From NCBI GenBank assembly GCA_038363925.1, contig JAQQWL010000004.1, positions 2,728,001-2,792,000 on the forward strand: 64,000 nucleotides of DNA. Direction: 5' to 3'. This DNA comes from Apiospora phragmitis (lineage: Eukaryota > Ascomycota > Sordariomycetes > Amphisphaeriales > Apiosporaceae). The position numbers and the translations under genes were made by a program. The notes below the pieces were generated by a model that was given only the letters and a program-made list of their open reading frames with translations, ran no database searches and was not told the origin of the DNA. This document shows, piece by piece, positions 49,925 through 61,022 of the stretch; position 1 is the first letter of the stretch, and each line of letters starts with the position of its first letter.

Positions 49925-50916
49925 ATGTTGGCCTGCAGCAATGTCACAACAGCATGGCTCGCCAAGCTCCTCCTCCTTACCTTCTTGATGATCCCCAAAA
50001 TGGCCCACGCCGCCGCTGACGACCACCGGGTCGTCGTCTACTACCAGACGACCAACGTGAACAACTCGGCCACGGACCACATCTCGATACTGGGCCTCCT
50101 CAACAGCGCCCCGCAGATCGCCGTGACGCACGTGCTCATCGCCGCCGTCCACATCGTAGACGAGCCCGACGGCTGGATCCGCCTCAACGACTTCCCGCCC
50201 GACAACCCGCGCTTCGACGCCGTCTGGAGCGACGCCGCCCAGCTGCAGGCGGCGGGCGTCGCCGTCACGGCCATGGTCGGCGGCGCCGCGCAGGGGTCTT
50301 TCCAGCGCCTCGACGGCGACGACGCCCAGTTCGAGCGGTACTACGGCCACCTGCACGACTTCCTCGCCGGCTACAACCTGCAAGGCGTCGACCTCGACGT
50401 CGAGGAGCGCATGTCCCTGGCCGGCGTCGTCCGGCTCATCGACCGGCTGCGCGCCGACTTCGGCCCGGCCTTCGTCATCTCGTTGGCGCCCGTGGGCGCG
50501 GCCCTGCGCAAGGGCGGCGGCAACCTCAGCGGCTTCAGCTACTTCGACCTCGAGGCGCAGCGGGGGTCCGCCATCGACTTCTACAACGCCCAGTTCTACT
50601 TCGGCTGGGGCAGCCCCAGACCGCGTCCGACTACGAGGACATTGTCGACTCCGGCTTCCCGGCCCGCAAGGTCACCATGGGCCTGCTGACCAGCACGGAG
50701 AACGGCAGCGGGTTTGTCTCGCTCGATGTCGTGGCGAACACGTTGCGGGACTTGACGGCGCAGTATCCGGACTTTGGCGGCGTCGCCGCCTGGGAGTACT
50801 TCAACAGCGTGCCCGGCGGCAAAGCGGCGCCGTGGGAGTGGGCGACCTGGATGGCGGAGAACATGAGGGGGGAACAGTCGCCGCGAAGAAAGCTTCGAGC
50901 GTCTCGTTCCGCGTGA
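49925..50916 (+). CDS. Secreted glycoside hydrolase family 18 (chitinase-type) protein
   Basis: Predicted extracellular TIM-barrel hydrolase. Start at 49925 gives a signal peptide (hydrophobic LLLLTFLMIP, cleavage near AHAAADD). Strand motifs: RVVVYYQTT (strand 1), THVLIAAVHIVD, VAVTAMVGGAA and the catalytic GVDLDVEE at residues 154-161 with the acid Glu160. The first Asp of the usual DxxDxDxE is Gln here. Then FVISLAPVGA, IDFYNAQFYFGWG and VAAWEYFNS (final strand Trp) follow. One base is missing in the CCCC run 50614-50617; the other frame continues QTASDYEDIVDSGFPARKV. A further missing G in the run 50867-50872 is possible and would move the stop from 50914-50916 to 50985-50987. Substrate could be chitin or another N-acetylglucosamine polymer. 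No carbohydrate-binding module seen. Confidence 0.83.
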
Positions 50917-51236
50917 AGAGGGTCTATCACGACATCACGCATGTGGCTCGGCGCTGCAAGAGTGAGCTGTGGCGATGGATCAAGTAACGTGGATTCCACT
51001 CTGTATATACTGTACCTTGGTCAAATCTGCGTGTAGACAATTTTGATCTGCACATCTTTACGGCCATGGATGGAAAATGGGTGCACAACTTCCTGATGGT
51101 AAAAGTATTAGCCATTATGGGCGAGGTTCTCACCTCATTGTACACATATGGATTGGATCCCCCTCGAACGCTGCATGGCTTGGTATCAAATAGTCGTTAG
51201 CCTGCGCCCTGATAGAACAATAGAATGACATGTGTG

Positions 51237-52112
51237 CTACTTTCCCTGCCTCCCTGCTCGCAATCGGGCCAATAATGCTTCCATCTTTGCACTACGCTTC
51301 AGTGCAGGCTTCGGTGCAGGCTCCGGTGCAGTCGTTGCTGCAGTAGTAGGCGGCTCTTCCACGTCAGGACTGCTGACATCCTTGTCTTTGCCAGCCTTCT
51401 TGGCTGCTTTCTTGGCTGCTTTTCGCTGGCGCACTTCCTCGAGGCGCTTCTCGAGATCTGCGATCCTGGAGTCGTACGGATCGTCGGGTGCAGGTGCTGC
51501 AGGGTTGCTCTCGCCAGCGTCGCCTTGTGGTTGCTGAGACGGTGGCTTTGCCGAGCCCGTCACCGACGTCTTCTGCTCTTCTTGCATCGTCGGATTCCGC
51601 AGCCGTTCCCTTGCTTGTTCCCTCTCTTCGGCCTCTCGCATCAGCCGTTCCCGCTCCTCCCTCCGCCTCCGGCCGCGTGCGATGGCCACCTGTTTCTCCT
51701 CCTCGGTCTCGGCGACCTTGCCGTCGTCGAGTTTCCGCTTGACGGCGGTCCCGTTCTCGCGGGCCTCGAGGTCCTCGATCATGGCGCGCTTCTTGGCGTC
51801 CATGGCGGCTCGCTGCTGTTGGCGGATCAAGATGGCGCTGCGGGCGCTGTTGTAGGCTTCTCGTGTGGCTGGGTCGGACAGGATCTCGCGGGCGCGCTCG
51901 AGCAGCTCCCACTTGGCCTTCATCGCGTCGTTGAAGCCATCGCCACTGGGACCGCCGACCTTGTCTGGGTGATACTTCAGGCTGGCTTTGCGCCAGGCTC
52001 GGCGCACGTCGGCCTGGTCTTCTGCCTTGATCGCATCGATACCGAGTAAGTCGAATAAATCTTCATTTTTGGCGTATTCCCTGGCGAGGGCGAGCAGTTC
52101 GGATTTGTCCAT
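51237..52112 (-). CDS. DnaJ (Hsp40) protein, possibly Cwf23/DNAJC17-like
   Basis: 291-aa intronless J-domain protein. J domain at residues 15-85: LFDLLGIDAIKAEDQADVRR, KASLKYHPDKVGG with the HPD motif at 48-50, then a helix ending SDPATREAYNSAR. The N-terminal J domain is followed by a long charged coiled-coil (KKRAMIEDLEARENG, RRRREERERLMREAEE), a Pro/Ala linker, and a basic end (MEALLARLRAGRQGK). This order fits spliceosome-associated fungal Cwf23/DNAJC17 proteins, though the RRM of the human protein is not evident, so the assignment is tentative. No signal peptide. Frame is unbroken. Confidence 0.88.
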   Translation of the reverse strand: MDKSELLALAREYAKNEDLFDLLGIDAIKAEDQADVRRAWRKASLKYHPDKVGGPSGDGFNDAMKAKWELLERAREILSDPATREAYNSARSAILIRQQQRAAMDAKKRAMIEDLEARENGTAVKRKLDDGKVAETEEEKQVAIARGRRRREERERLMREAEEREQARERLRNPTMQEEQKTSVTGSAKPPSQQPQGDAGESNPAAPAPDDPYDSRIADLEKRLEEVRQRKAAKKAAKKAGKDKDVSSPDVEEPPTTAATTAPEPAPKPALKRSAKMEALLARLRAGRQGK

Positions 52113-52467
52113 GGTGAATTGTTGTTGAGATGGGTTGGATTGGCAAAGGGTGGAAGTGGTGCAGGGGTCTAGTTAAGTAGATTTCGCTTCGCAGGTAGGA
52201 CACTGGAAACAGTTGGTGCAAGTGTGGGGCAGCTGCAGTACAGTGGATCCGTAGGCCATATACTGGAATAAACACCTTGAATATACACTTGGTATGGAAT
52301 CAACGCATGGAATAGTCGTTGGTTTCGATTCAGGCGTTGGTTGATGCTCGAGGTTGATCTGATTTGGTCGTATTCTCGTTTCCTTCGTTCTCTGGTCGTC
52401 GGCCAACACCCACTGCACAGCCGTTCTCTTCGGCTGCAGGCCGTTCCTCTACGGAGTTCTACTATCG
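52113..52467. other. Short intergenic region
   Basis: Promoter of the DnaJ gene, and the left side of a retrotransposon relic. No own gene. Confidence 0.4.
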
Positions 52468-52755
52468 TTGGTATGGCGGACGGCCCTGGTAAACCGCCTG
52501 CTCCTCGCCAACTGGGGAATTCCGAAGGTGATCATCTCCGACAGAGACCCCAAATTCGTAGGCGCCGTCTGGAGAGCCATGTGGGAAAAGATCGGAACGA
52601 AGCTCCTGTACTCAACCGCATACAAGCCGTCTACTGACAGACAAAGCGAGATTACAAACCAGATGGTTGAAAGCGCCTTGAGATTCTGGATAGACACCAT
52701 CCCCGACACGTCCTTCGATTACCTTCAGAGGGCTTATGACACGAATCCGAATTGA
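52468..52755 (+). mobile_element. Ty3/gypsy integrase core relic
   Basis: 95 codons match the second half of an LTR-retrotransposon integrase core: NWGIPKVIISDRDPKFVG with the second catalytic Asp, then STAYKPSTDRQSEITNQMVE with the catalytic Glu. It ends at a TGA, without the chromodomain or LTR nearby. Upstream sequence to about 52340 is too degraded to assign. The piece is GC-balanced, so not RIP-mutated, and looks like an old solitary fragment. Confidence 0.8.
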
Positions 52756-54149
52756 CTTGATCGAGATCCCACTCTCACCACCATGAAGAACCTTGAAGAC
52801 ACGCAAGCCAATTGAACCAATATTCTTGAGTAAGAGATGTTATTGTATAGGTACTCAACCTATCTCATTATGTAGATCCCGGCCTCACAGCGTCCATTGG
52901 AAGGTCTACGAGGTGTTATTCCGTATGTAAACGGCAGCAGAATTCACACCAGCCTAGCCTGCTACGGGTGGCTTGTGCAGGTGACGGGTTCAAATTGTGT
53001 TGCGACAGCGCTGAGGCTAGCTGGCTACGGCGGGCAAAAAGAGCCAAAGATGCAGTTTTGCGCGCACAATTCATCCAAACTCGCTGTGTTTTATGCCCAA
53101 TGTTATGCATCGTACACACTTGTTCAGGTGTGACCAGGGATGCAATGCACAAACGTCAGGCCTCGTGGTGGAAGTACTCTGCGGCTGGTGGGTGAGGCGC
53201 GTCAGAACGCGTACCCCTGTCGGTACTTGCTGCGTCCTTGGCCCACTCACGATATCCACTCTCTCCATGTATCGAAGAGGTTGGTGCTGTTAATGTGACA
53301 GAGGACACCTGGGGCAGAGCTCAGCTTCGGAAGGGTTCGTCGGACTTGTCTCATCAGCTCCCCAGGACGAGCGCTAATTCCATGCCATACACTCTCTCTA
53401 ACCACAACCACGACTCCAGAGACTCTTTCGTCCCGCTCGTTTCGAGCTGGCACCTGGTGGCATTGCCTCTTTCAGCCGCTATCTAAGCTATCTCGTACTG
53501 CATCAGCGAGGGAGAGGGCATAATGTCTCCCTCGCCACGTGCACTTCGATATTCGGCATGACGTAGTGAATCGAGTGAAGTGTATCGCTGCGATGGATAG
53601 GACGGTATTCGGATGAACTCTTCACTGCCTGAGCAGTCGTGCCTCTCCTAACCTGCCCGGCTGCTTCGGCCGGATAGCCTGCTCTCGAGGCGCACGCAGC
53701 GTCTGTCCCGTTGGGTGCTCGTGGCGGAGGGGGTTCTCACGATGGGTCGGTCGGACGGGCCAAACTGCGGACATCTCAAACATGACCATCACCCACTCTA
53801 CTTCTACCCGACGAGCCGACCGAGGAATGACGCCTCCGCCTTTGTTTGGCATATGCGGCTAGACACATAGCAAGCCCGGGAAAAGGACAGCGAATTGATT
53901 CAGCTCCGATGCGTCCCTACTTTTGCGTGACTTGGGCTGCGGCATGACGCGAGATCCCAAACCCCTCTTCCACCGTCCATGTAGCCAATCACCACCCCGA
54001 CTTGTGCGACTATACATGCATACTTAATAAGTGAATCCCCAGTCTTGGGAGTGATGATATATTGATTCCAGAACGACTACTACCCCACAATCAATCATAT
54101 ACCAATCTACACATCAAATTTTGCCATCGTCTCATCTGCAACTAAAGTC
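52756..54149. other. Intergenic region
   Basis: 1.4 kb; a GGGTTCAAAT word at about 52985 resembles a tRNA B box but no arm pairs around it. No gene identified. The final 100 bases are an A/C-rich leader for the carbonic anhydrase gene. Confidence 0.45.
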
Positions 54150-54722
54150 ATGGCGTCACCCATTCAGCAGAACCTGGAGAAGAAGAATGCCGAATATAGC
54201 GCAAAGTTCAGCAAGGGTGACTTGGCACTTCCTCCCGCAAAGCACTACCTCATCGGTATGGCCCACCATGTCCCAACCCCCAAACAATGATGAACACTGA
54301 TGGTAGAAACCACAGTGACCTGCATGGACGCCCGCATCGACCCCGCCGCGGCCTTCGGCATCGACCTCGGCGACGCGCACGTGATCCGCAACGCCGGCGC
54401 CTGCGCCCGCGACGCCCTGCGCTCGCTCGTCATCTCGCAGCAGCTGCTGGGCACGCGCGAGATCCTGGTCGTGAAACACACCGACTGCGGCATGCTGACC
54501 TTCACCAACGACGACATCCGCGCCACCGTCAAGGAGAAACTCGGCCCGGCTGCCGCGGCCGAGCTCGGCACGATGGACTTTTTGCCGTTTCCCGACGTCG
54601 AGCAGGCCGTCCGCGACGACCTCGACTTCTTGAGGAAGCACACCGCTGCCATTCGCGCGGACACAGTCGTCAGTGGCTGGGTGTACGATGTCAAGACGGG
54701 GTCTGTGAAGTCGATCGCTTAG
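54150..54722 (+). CDS. Beta-carbonic anhydrase
   Basis: Zinc enzyme interconverting CO2 and bicarbonate. Exons 54150-54255 and 54316-54722 (GTATGG donor, CCACAG acceptor, phase 1), 170 aa. Ligands are all present: Cys38 with the Asp40-Arg42 dyad in VTCMDARID, and His90 and Cys93 in KHTDCGM. VIRNAGACARDALRSL and SGWVYDVKTGSV are also family-typical. No targeting peptide is evident, so cytosolic. It is of the short form found as an extra copy in many filamentous fungi. The intron border falls right before the first zinc-ligand motif. Confidence 0.93.
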
Positions 54723-55615
54723 GTGGTGGGAGCTTCTAGCCAAACTGGCGGGTACCGGGCGACTGAATTCATGCAGTGCAGCGGTATTGCAGCAATGGAG
54801 GTAGCATTGGGAGCTCGGCTGGAATGGCGTGAGCGCTCGGGTCTTTGCAGCATATCATCTCACATCATCTAGGCTGTGCGCATTCGGGTTGGCCGTCTGG
54901 TTCGTTCACGTGATCCAGGGATATCATCGAGCACCTGTGGGGCGGCTCAGGACTGACTACGGTCGAACTGCTCTCGTCATTGCTGTTTGGCTACCGCCTC
55001 AATCTGTGTGACAAAGGGCAGCAGGTCAGACAGATACAGGCTTAGTAAATCAAAGTGAAACAAAGCAGCTACGAATAACAGAAGCAAAGGCTGCAAAACA
55101 TAATTGCTGCATGTTGCCATACGATCGAATGCTGAATTTGGGAGTACGGTCCCAGGTTCATGCAGATCAACAGTTGTTCCGAACCTCCGGCCTATGTAAA
55201 TCCTCAAGGCCCTCTCAGGGGCACCCGCATGTACCCTCTCCAGAGACCTTCTCTAGCTTGAGGACCTGACTGAGCAAATGATCAAGTCTGCACCGCTCGC
55301 CTGAGAGATCTCGATAACAACTGGGGCATAGTTTCGCCAGGACTCCTGTTCGGTGATCAACTCTTACTTACCAGCGCCACCCCCCGGGTCCCTGTGCGGG
55401 TCACGCCCTTCACTTTCGTCGGATAGTGGTGGCAGCTCTACAGAAGCTTCTATGGTTCCAAGATGACCTCTTGTTGGTCCGAATGCGCTCGCACGGTGCC
55501 CTACGTTGGGGAACTGGATATTTCCATGTGCTGCCTTGTACACTTGGCTAAGCCGAGCCGAGCATTTTCTCCCTTACATACCAACTCGCGGCGAATGTGC
55601 TACCTGGTCCCAGGA
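54723..55615. other. Convergent intergenic region
   Basis: 0.9 kb with no recognised gene, between the carbonic anhydrase gene and the membrane pseudogene. Confidence 0.5.
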
Positions 55616-56590
55616 CTAGCGTAGCGATCGGGAAGGGATGCAATACTGTAAAAAAGCCCTCCTGAGGCCAATCAAGCCAGCTAGGTAAAGATCCACACAC
55701 GAATAGACCAGCCAAAGGAAGCTGCCGGCAAAAAGTCCGACCTCGTCCGCCTGGGACGCCTTTCGGCTATGTAGGACGAGCCCGTCTTGCGGCTCAGGTC
55801 CGGGCGTAAATAGGGTAGCGAGCGGATGTGGAGAGAACAGGGCGGTGTAGCCCCATACCGCGGTTGAAACTATAGCCAGCGCCACGAACATCGCTTTCGG
55901 AATGATAGACGACAGCGACCAGATCCTAAACCAGCTCGAAAACAACAGCTTGAGGGCCTGGCCCGCTATGACATTGCCGATGCCAATCCACACAGGGGTC
56001 AACTGCCAGGCTCAAGTCCAGTGGTGGCGCGAGTCGTAGCTCGGAGTCAATAACATGGCCAATACCTCGGCCGTGTGCAGATTGAGCACGAGCGGAACCA
56101 GGAGGAGGTTGCCCTTGGACCAGACAGTCCGGCGAGGCGGCGGGGTTCGCGCCAGCTCAGATGCCGAGAGACTGAACACGACGCACAGGAAGTAGAAGAC
56201 GGGCATGGTTATCCCCGCGCCTAAAACCTGGGCAATGAAGGCGAAGACCGTAGGACTGTGTTGTGGGGTCATCCTCGATAATTAGCAGTCGCAGCAACAG
56301 CGCGTTGATGCCCATCCTCCACGGCAAATAAGGGGCTGGCCGTATTACTATACGTACATGTACGCAGGCGACCAAGCATTGGCCGCGCGGTGGGACTCCA
56401 GGATCCAGATGGCGTGTAGGCGCCCCAGGTCGACAAGGAAGGTGAAGGCCTGCCACGCGGCGATGCTATCGTATCCGAACGTCGAGAACGGGAAGACCGC
56501 GGTGCCGCCGCGCCAGAGCCGGTCCAGGAACCCCACGCCGTAGAAGTCGTCAATGGTGGCGATCTTATTGTTGTTGCCGCACATCATCAT
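55616..56590 (-). pseudogene. Fungal multi-pass membrane protein, interrupted by TGA
   Basis: Minus-strand exons 56590-56358 and 56273-55616 (GTACGT donor, ATCGAG acceptor, junction in frame). Product about 295 codons with several hydrophobic segments. It matches a fungal membrane family of unknown role, often found near secondary-metabolite genes: FPFSTFGYDSIAAWQAFTFL, VDLGRLHAIWILESHRAAN, FAFIAQVLGAGITMPVFYFL, then a DSRHHWT*AWQLTPVWIGIGN stretch. The stop is a TGA at 56014-56012, in the place where relatives have Trp (W-T-W-A-W-Q pattern); TGG to TGA needs one base change. The frame continues open for about 130 codons after it. Unlike other breaks here this is no homopolymer indel, so a real loss of function is plausible, but a base error cannot be excluded. 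Confidence 0.65.
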
Positions 56591-57546
56591 GTGGTTACAA
56601 CTTGGGGTCGGCTGGATACGCGATTGGTCGTTGGATCAAAACAGCAGTGTCGATACGATCCTGGGTTAGTCGCCACATCAACCTTTGTTTCACGAACCCG
56701 CCTCATCAGTGTCACCACAGTTCCCTTCAATGATGACTACGTATACTCACCAGAGAAGTCTGTTTCTTTCGTGCCCGCTTTTGTTACGCCAGGCGATTTA
56801 TGATCATCTCAATCTCATGTCCAATGCGATCCCTATATCGATTCGAGTGGGCAAATTCACGATGGCAGCATGCAGCCAGCCTGAAGAATAATATTTACAC
56901 AGACGCGACACTTCAAGCAAGGATCCATCGCAGGACCCTTTAGAGGCAAGCCAGTATCAGTCGACGTGGTTCGCACTGGCGATGTGAGGAGGTAGGACGC
57001 GCTCTGGGTGACCAAGTACATCAGAGTCTGGGGTCATCACGATCTACTCGCCGGCAAAAGGGGGTAGTTTCGAGACGACAAATTTGCGGCGATGACGAAT
57101 ATGCTTCGGTCATGCAAGTCAATGTAGGTTTGCTATTTCTATGTGCTTCTTACCAAGGGTCAGGTAATCTTCGCTGCTACTAACCATGTTCTCAACAGAA
57201 ATGTAGATATCTCAAACTGGGCGGTCAGCAACGTTGAATTCCAGGACGCAGATCTCGGGACACTGGAATACTTAGCTCAGGGTGACGCTAGCTGCGGATT
57301 GGCGCCGACTAGGTACAGGCTTCCACCTGCGGTCGTCTCGTCGCATAGAAAGCTGAGCATCACCTTGCGCCTTCCACTATCCTTCTTTCGAGATATTGAG
57401 CACTGTCGTTACATCGACGGGAACATCCAAGCTCTCATCTAGTTTTGTGGCACCAGTAATGAATAATAGCGGCAGTAGTCACAACCCAGTAATGATGAGG
57501 ACCACAGGGGTGGTTATCAAAACCTCTCACCTCAATATGGGCAGTA
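56591..57546. other. Intergenic region
   Basis: 0.96 kb without recognised genes; ends at the target-site duplication of the hAT element. Confidence 0.5.
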
Positions 57547-57554
57547 GCTGGGGT
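57547..57554. repeat. hAT target-site duplication, left
   Basis: GCTGGGGT, identical to the right copy at 60489-60496; 8 bp is the hAT-typical length. Confidence 0.92.
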
Positions 57555-57564
57555 TAGTGTTGCC
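57555..57564 (+). repeat. hAT terminal inverted repeat, left
   Basis: TAGTGTTGCC; matches the right repeat in 9 of 10 bases. Confidence 0.9.
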
Positions 57565-57624
57565 TTTTAACCAACCAACCAACACCCTCATATTGATCAA
57601 CCAACCACGGCTTGCTAAAAAGTA

Positions 57625-59690
57625 CTGTAAATTAATTAAACGATTTAAGTGGTTGCTAACCGGTTAATATAGTTAATTTATTATTAATATCGAGCCGAAA
57701 TATCCTCGATTTTTAGTATATTTTAAAGCTTTTAATTAATATATCTCACGATGTTTTTTAATGTTTTACTTAAAATTAATAAAGGTTTAAAAACCGGCTT
57801 AAGTATTATAGTTTAATATTAATAAGTTAAAAATACTTTTAATATAAAATATTATTTTTAATATTATTTTAAGTAGTAAATAATACGTTCTTTTTAATTT
57901 ATTTTTATTAGCTCTTTTAATTAATTAATTAATAAATTCATTATTAATACTCACATTATATTATTTACTTATTAAACCTCTTTTATTTATTAACTAGCAT
58001 TTATATGCCTTTATTAAATAATTTAGTCACTAGTCTCTTATAAATATTAAAAAAATGCGGACGGCTTAAGTTTAAAAATTTAGCCTCGATTTTTAATTAA
58101 AAGAAAAGAAGTGTTAAATCTATATATTTTACGTAATAAAATAACCACCTTAACTATATAGGTTTATTAATAATAGCTTATTAAATATAATAAACTATTT
58201 TTATATATATTACCGTATTAAAGCGCCGGCTAGTAATATAACTAAGTCGAGGGGATAATTATATAATAATTTTAAATTTACTTAATAACGATTTATTATA
58301 ACGTTTTTAAACTTAAACTTTAATAACTATAATAATATAATAATAATATATAAGAGTTATTAATTCTTTAATAAACTATACTTTTAACGCCTTTTAATTA
58401 AGTAAATTATAAATAACTTTATTTTTTTCCGCGTTATTAATTTTAATTAATTTTACGTTATTTATTATAATTTAAACCTTAAAGTTAAATTTTAGTAAAT
58501 AATCTTATAATATATAATAATTTAATCACGCGTTATTAATAAGTTTAATTAATATTACTAACGTATTATTAAAGTATTATAATACGCTTTTAATTAAATA
58601 TACTTCGCATTTAATAAATAAAGGTTAAAAAGTTAGTATAATATATATAAGCTAAGTTATTTCTTTTATAATCTCTTTAATAATTAACCTTAGAAGATTA
58701 TATTTAATATATTAAAAATAAAAGATAGTTATAATAAAGCTATAATTAGCGCCGCGATAGTGGATTTAGTTAATAAGTATAAAATTAATAATAAAGTAAA
58801 GTATTTTATTTTTAATAACGCTATTAATATAAATACGGTAATAGACTTTATTAATAACGCTTATAAATTTAATAAACGTCGTTAGTAAAAGCGTTACTTT
58901 AATTATATTTTAAACTTAATAATTAAAGCTTTACTTAATCTCTTTTAATTAATAAATAGAGGTATTTAAAAATTTAACGATTATAATACTTTAATTAAAA
59001 CTAATTAAAAGAATTAAGATAAGTAAAAGCTTATTAATAAACTTTATATTATTATAATCACGATTAATTAAAGCGATTATATTAACGATTTATTTTAATT
59101 TATTTAAAAGGTTAATTACGTCGCTTTTAATAAACTAAAAAGTTTAATTTAACTTTTAAAGAATAATTAAACGCGATAATTAGAAAAATATTATATAATT
59201 AAATAAGTAATCCGATTATATTAATATATTAAAATAACGTATATTAAATACTTTTATAAATAAACTAATTAAAATATATTAATTATAACTAATAATCTTT
59301 AGCCTTTTATAATAAGTAATAAACTTACTTTTTTTTAAACTTATTAATTAATTAATTAATTAATATTAACTAGTTTACTCTTTTTAAAATCTTAATAATT
59401 TTAAAAGATTTTAAAGATTACTTTATTTAATTAAAAACTAATAGTTAAATAAAGCGATGATTAAATAATTTTAAAAGATGTTATAATAATATATACTATT
59501 ATTTACTAAGCTTAAAACTTATACTTTAAAAACTAAAATATTATAAAAAGATTTAATTAATTACCTCGATTTAATAAAATACGATATTAAAATTAACGCC
59601 GCTTAGTTAAAATTTAATAACTATTATAATAATCTTTATTTAATACTTATATACTACGCCGCTTATATATGTTTTATTTAACTCATCGCT
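57625..59690. repeat. AT-saturated, RIP-like transposon body
   Basis: Over 2 kb dominated by TTAATTAA, TATTAT and similar words, TpA very frequent and CpA scarce, with isolated CG remnants. This is what RIP (C to T at CpA in duplicated DNA) leaves. No coding trace can be read. The limits are by eye. Confidence 0.85.
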
Positions 59691-59968
59691 AGAAGTCCCT
59701 CGAACGCTTTTAGTTAACGAACGCCGATTAAGTTCACGATACGAAAGTGCTAATTAAAGGTGTGTAGGAAGCCTAATATAAGGACTTAAATAAACCGAAC
59801 CCCAGGCCGGCAACGCTAATAGTCCCCCAACTGCCTTTATATATAAATAGCTTCACTTCCTTCCTTCAACAATAACGCGACCGAGCAAGCGACCGATCCT
59901 TCGATAACAAGCACGAGAACGAGTATACCCGATAGTACCGACGCGGTATTAAACCTGGCGATGTTTAT

Positions 59969-60325
59969 ATGACCGATCCGATCGAATACTGGGACAACCG
60001 TCGCGATCAATACCCCAAACTATCGCGAATGGCTTTCGATTTCCTCTCGATCCAGTCGATATCTGCTGAATACGAGAGATTATTCTCTTCGGCGAGCCGG
60101 TTACAGGTTGACTCTCGCTCTAGGCTTAATATCGCGATCGTGGATATATTAATGACGTTGAGGTCTTGGTATAGAGCTGGAATCATCGACGATATTAATC
60201 CGATATTCCTTTCGATCACTGAAGAGCTAGATCGGCAACAGTTAGGGGATCTCACGATAGGTGAGGCTGAAAGGAGCGCTACTAATTGGTTACGATTAGG
60301 CGATCCAGATCAGCATTATATATAA
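59969..60325 (+). pseudogene. hAT transposase C-terminal dimerisation domain fragment
   Basis: 118 codons ending in TAA. Motifs of the hATC domain: DPIEYWDNRRDQYPKLSRMA, AFDFLSIQSISAEYERLFS and SRLNIAIVDILMTLRSW. The rest of the transposase (zinc finger, catalytic RNase H-like part) lies in the AT-saturated region and is lost. The ATG is internal to the original protein, so this is a fragment, not a gene with a natural start. Confidence 0.9.
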
Positions 60326-60447
60326 TCGGTTGAAAACACCAAAAAACATCACGAGATACGAACCAACCAACCACCAACCAACTAACGCCCTTCTGATCAA
60401 CCGTTTTACTAACCAACCAGCGCAGAATCGGCTGCAGGGGTAGTAAT

Positions 60448-60474
60448 AACCAACCAGCGGTACGCTGGTCGGTT
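60448..60474. repeat. Subterminal hairpin of the hAT element
   Basis: Arms AACCAACCAGCG and CGCTGGTCGGTT pair in 11 of 12 positions around a 3-nt loop, 5 bp inside the right inverted repeat. Could be a transposase site or aid end recognition. Confidence 0.75.
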
Positions 60475-60478
60475 GAAC

Positions 60479-60488
60479 GGCAACACTG
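60479..60488 (-). repeat. hAT terminal inverted repeat, right
   Basis: GGCAACACTG; reverse complement CAGTGTTGCC, counterpart of the left end. Confidence 0.9.
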
Positions 60489-60496
60489 GCTGGGGT
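60489..60496. repeat. hAT target-site duplication, right
   Basis: GCTGGGGT, exact copy of 57547-57554. Confidence 0.92.
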
Positions 60497-61022
60497 TGAC
60501 ACAGTCTGCGATCAAAGGGATGTTCCATGAATCGGGACTGTCACCACCGGGTCATTGATGGTGGCCACACGTGCTCCGATCTCAGGCTGCACCACCCAGC
60601 TGCGTCGAGCGGAAACCGATCTAGGCCGGTATTTGCTGCTTTGGGTGCTGGTGGGGAGGAAGTTCGCAACGCCCACCATGCAGCCACCCTACCAGGGGCT
60701 CAGCTAGCCCGTGTGGCTGGGAGTTTCCGTCCCGAAGCCTGCAGTAGGCATCCACGTCATGCAAGGCAACCCTAGCCGACAGCTGTGCGGCACATACTGT
60801 GAGCAGGCTAAAAATCCGAATCACCAGTTCATTCGCCAATAACCCGGTCAGGTTTGGGGTTATATTGTTGTAGAAATGCCTTAGGACCCCTCAACTTCTG
60901 CCTGACCTTGAGCTCAGACGTGTCATCTCAAGGCTCCAAGGCTGACTGAAATATCTCTCTCTTCTCAACACCTTTGGTACGTACGGCAATACGGAGCCAT
61001 TCCTGGCATTCAAAGATACAAG
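60497..61022. other. Intergenic region
   Basis: 0.53 kb between the hAT element and the AAA+ gene; no gene or repeat recognised. Confidence 0.5.

Larger units (their letters stand above)
57555..60488 (+). mobile_element. Complete hAT DNA transposon, partly RIP-mutated
   Basis: Element of 2,934 bp. Left end TAGTGTTGCC (57555-57564), right end GGCAACACTG (60479-60488), i.e. inverted repeats TAGTGTTGCC and CAGTGTTGCC fitting the hAT start rule YAGNG, flanked by the identical 8-bp duplication GCTGGGGT. Both subterminal regions carry AACCAACC repeats. The body (about 57625-59690) is extremely TA-rich and has no open frames, as left by repeat-induced point mutation; the right 0.8 kb is normal in composition and codes for the transposase C-terminus. 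The reading direction is inferred from that fragment. The element cannot code for a full transposase. Confidence 0.92.

Noticed and set aside
52975..53030. GGGTTCAAAT word resembling a tRNA or SINE B box
   Set aside because: Flanks do not form a T stem and no A box fits.
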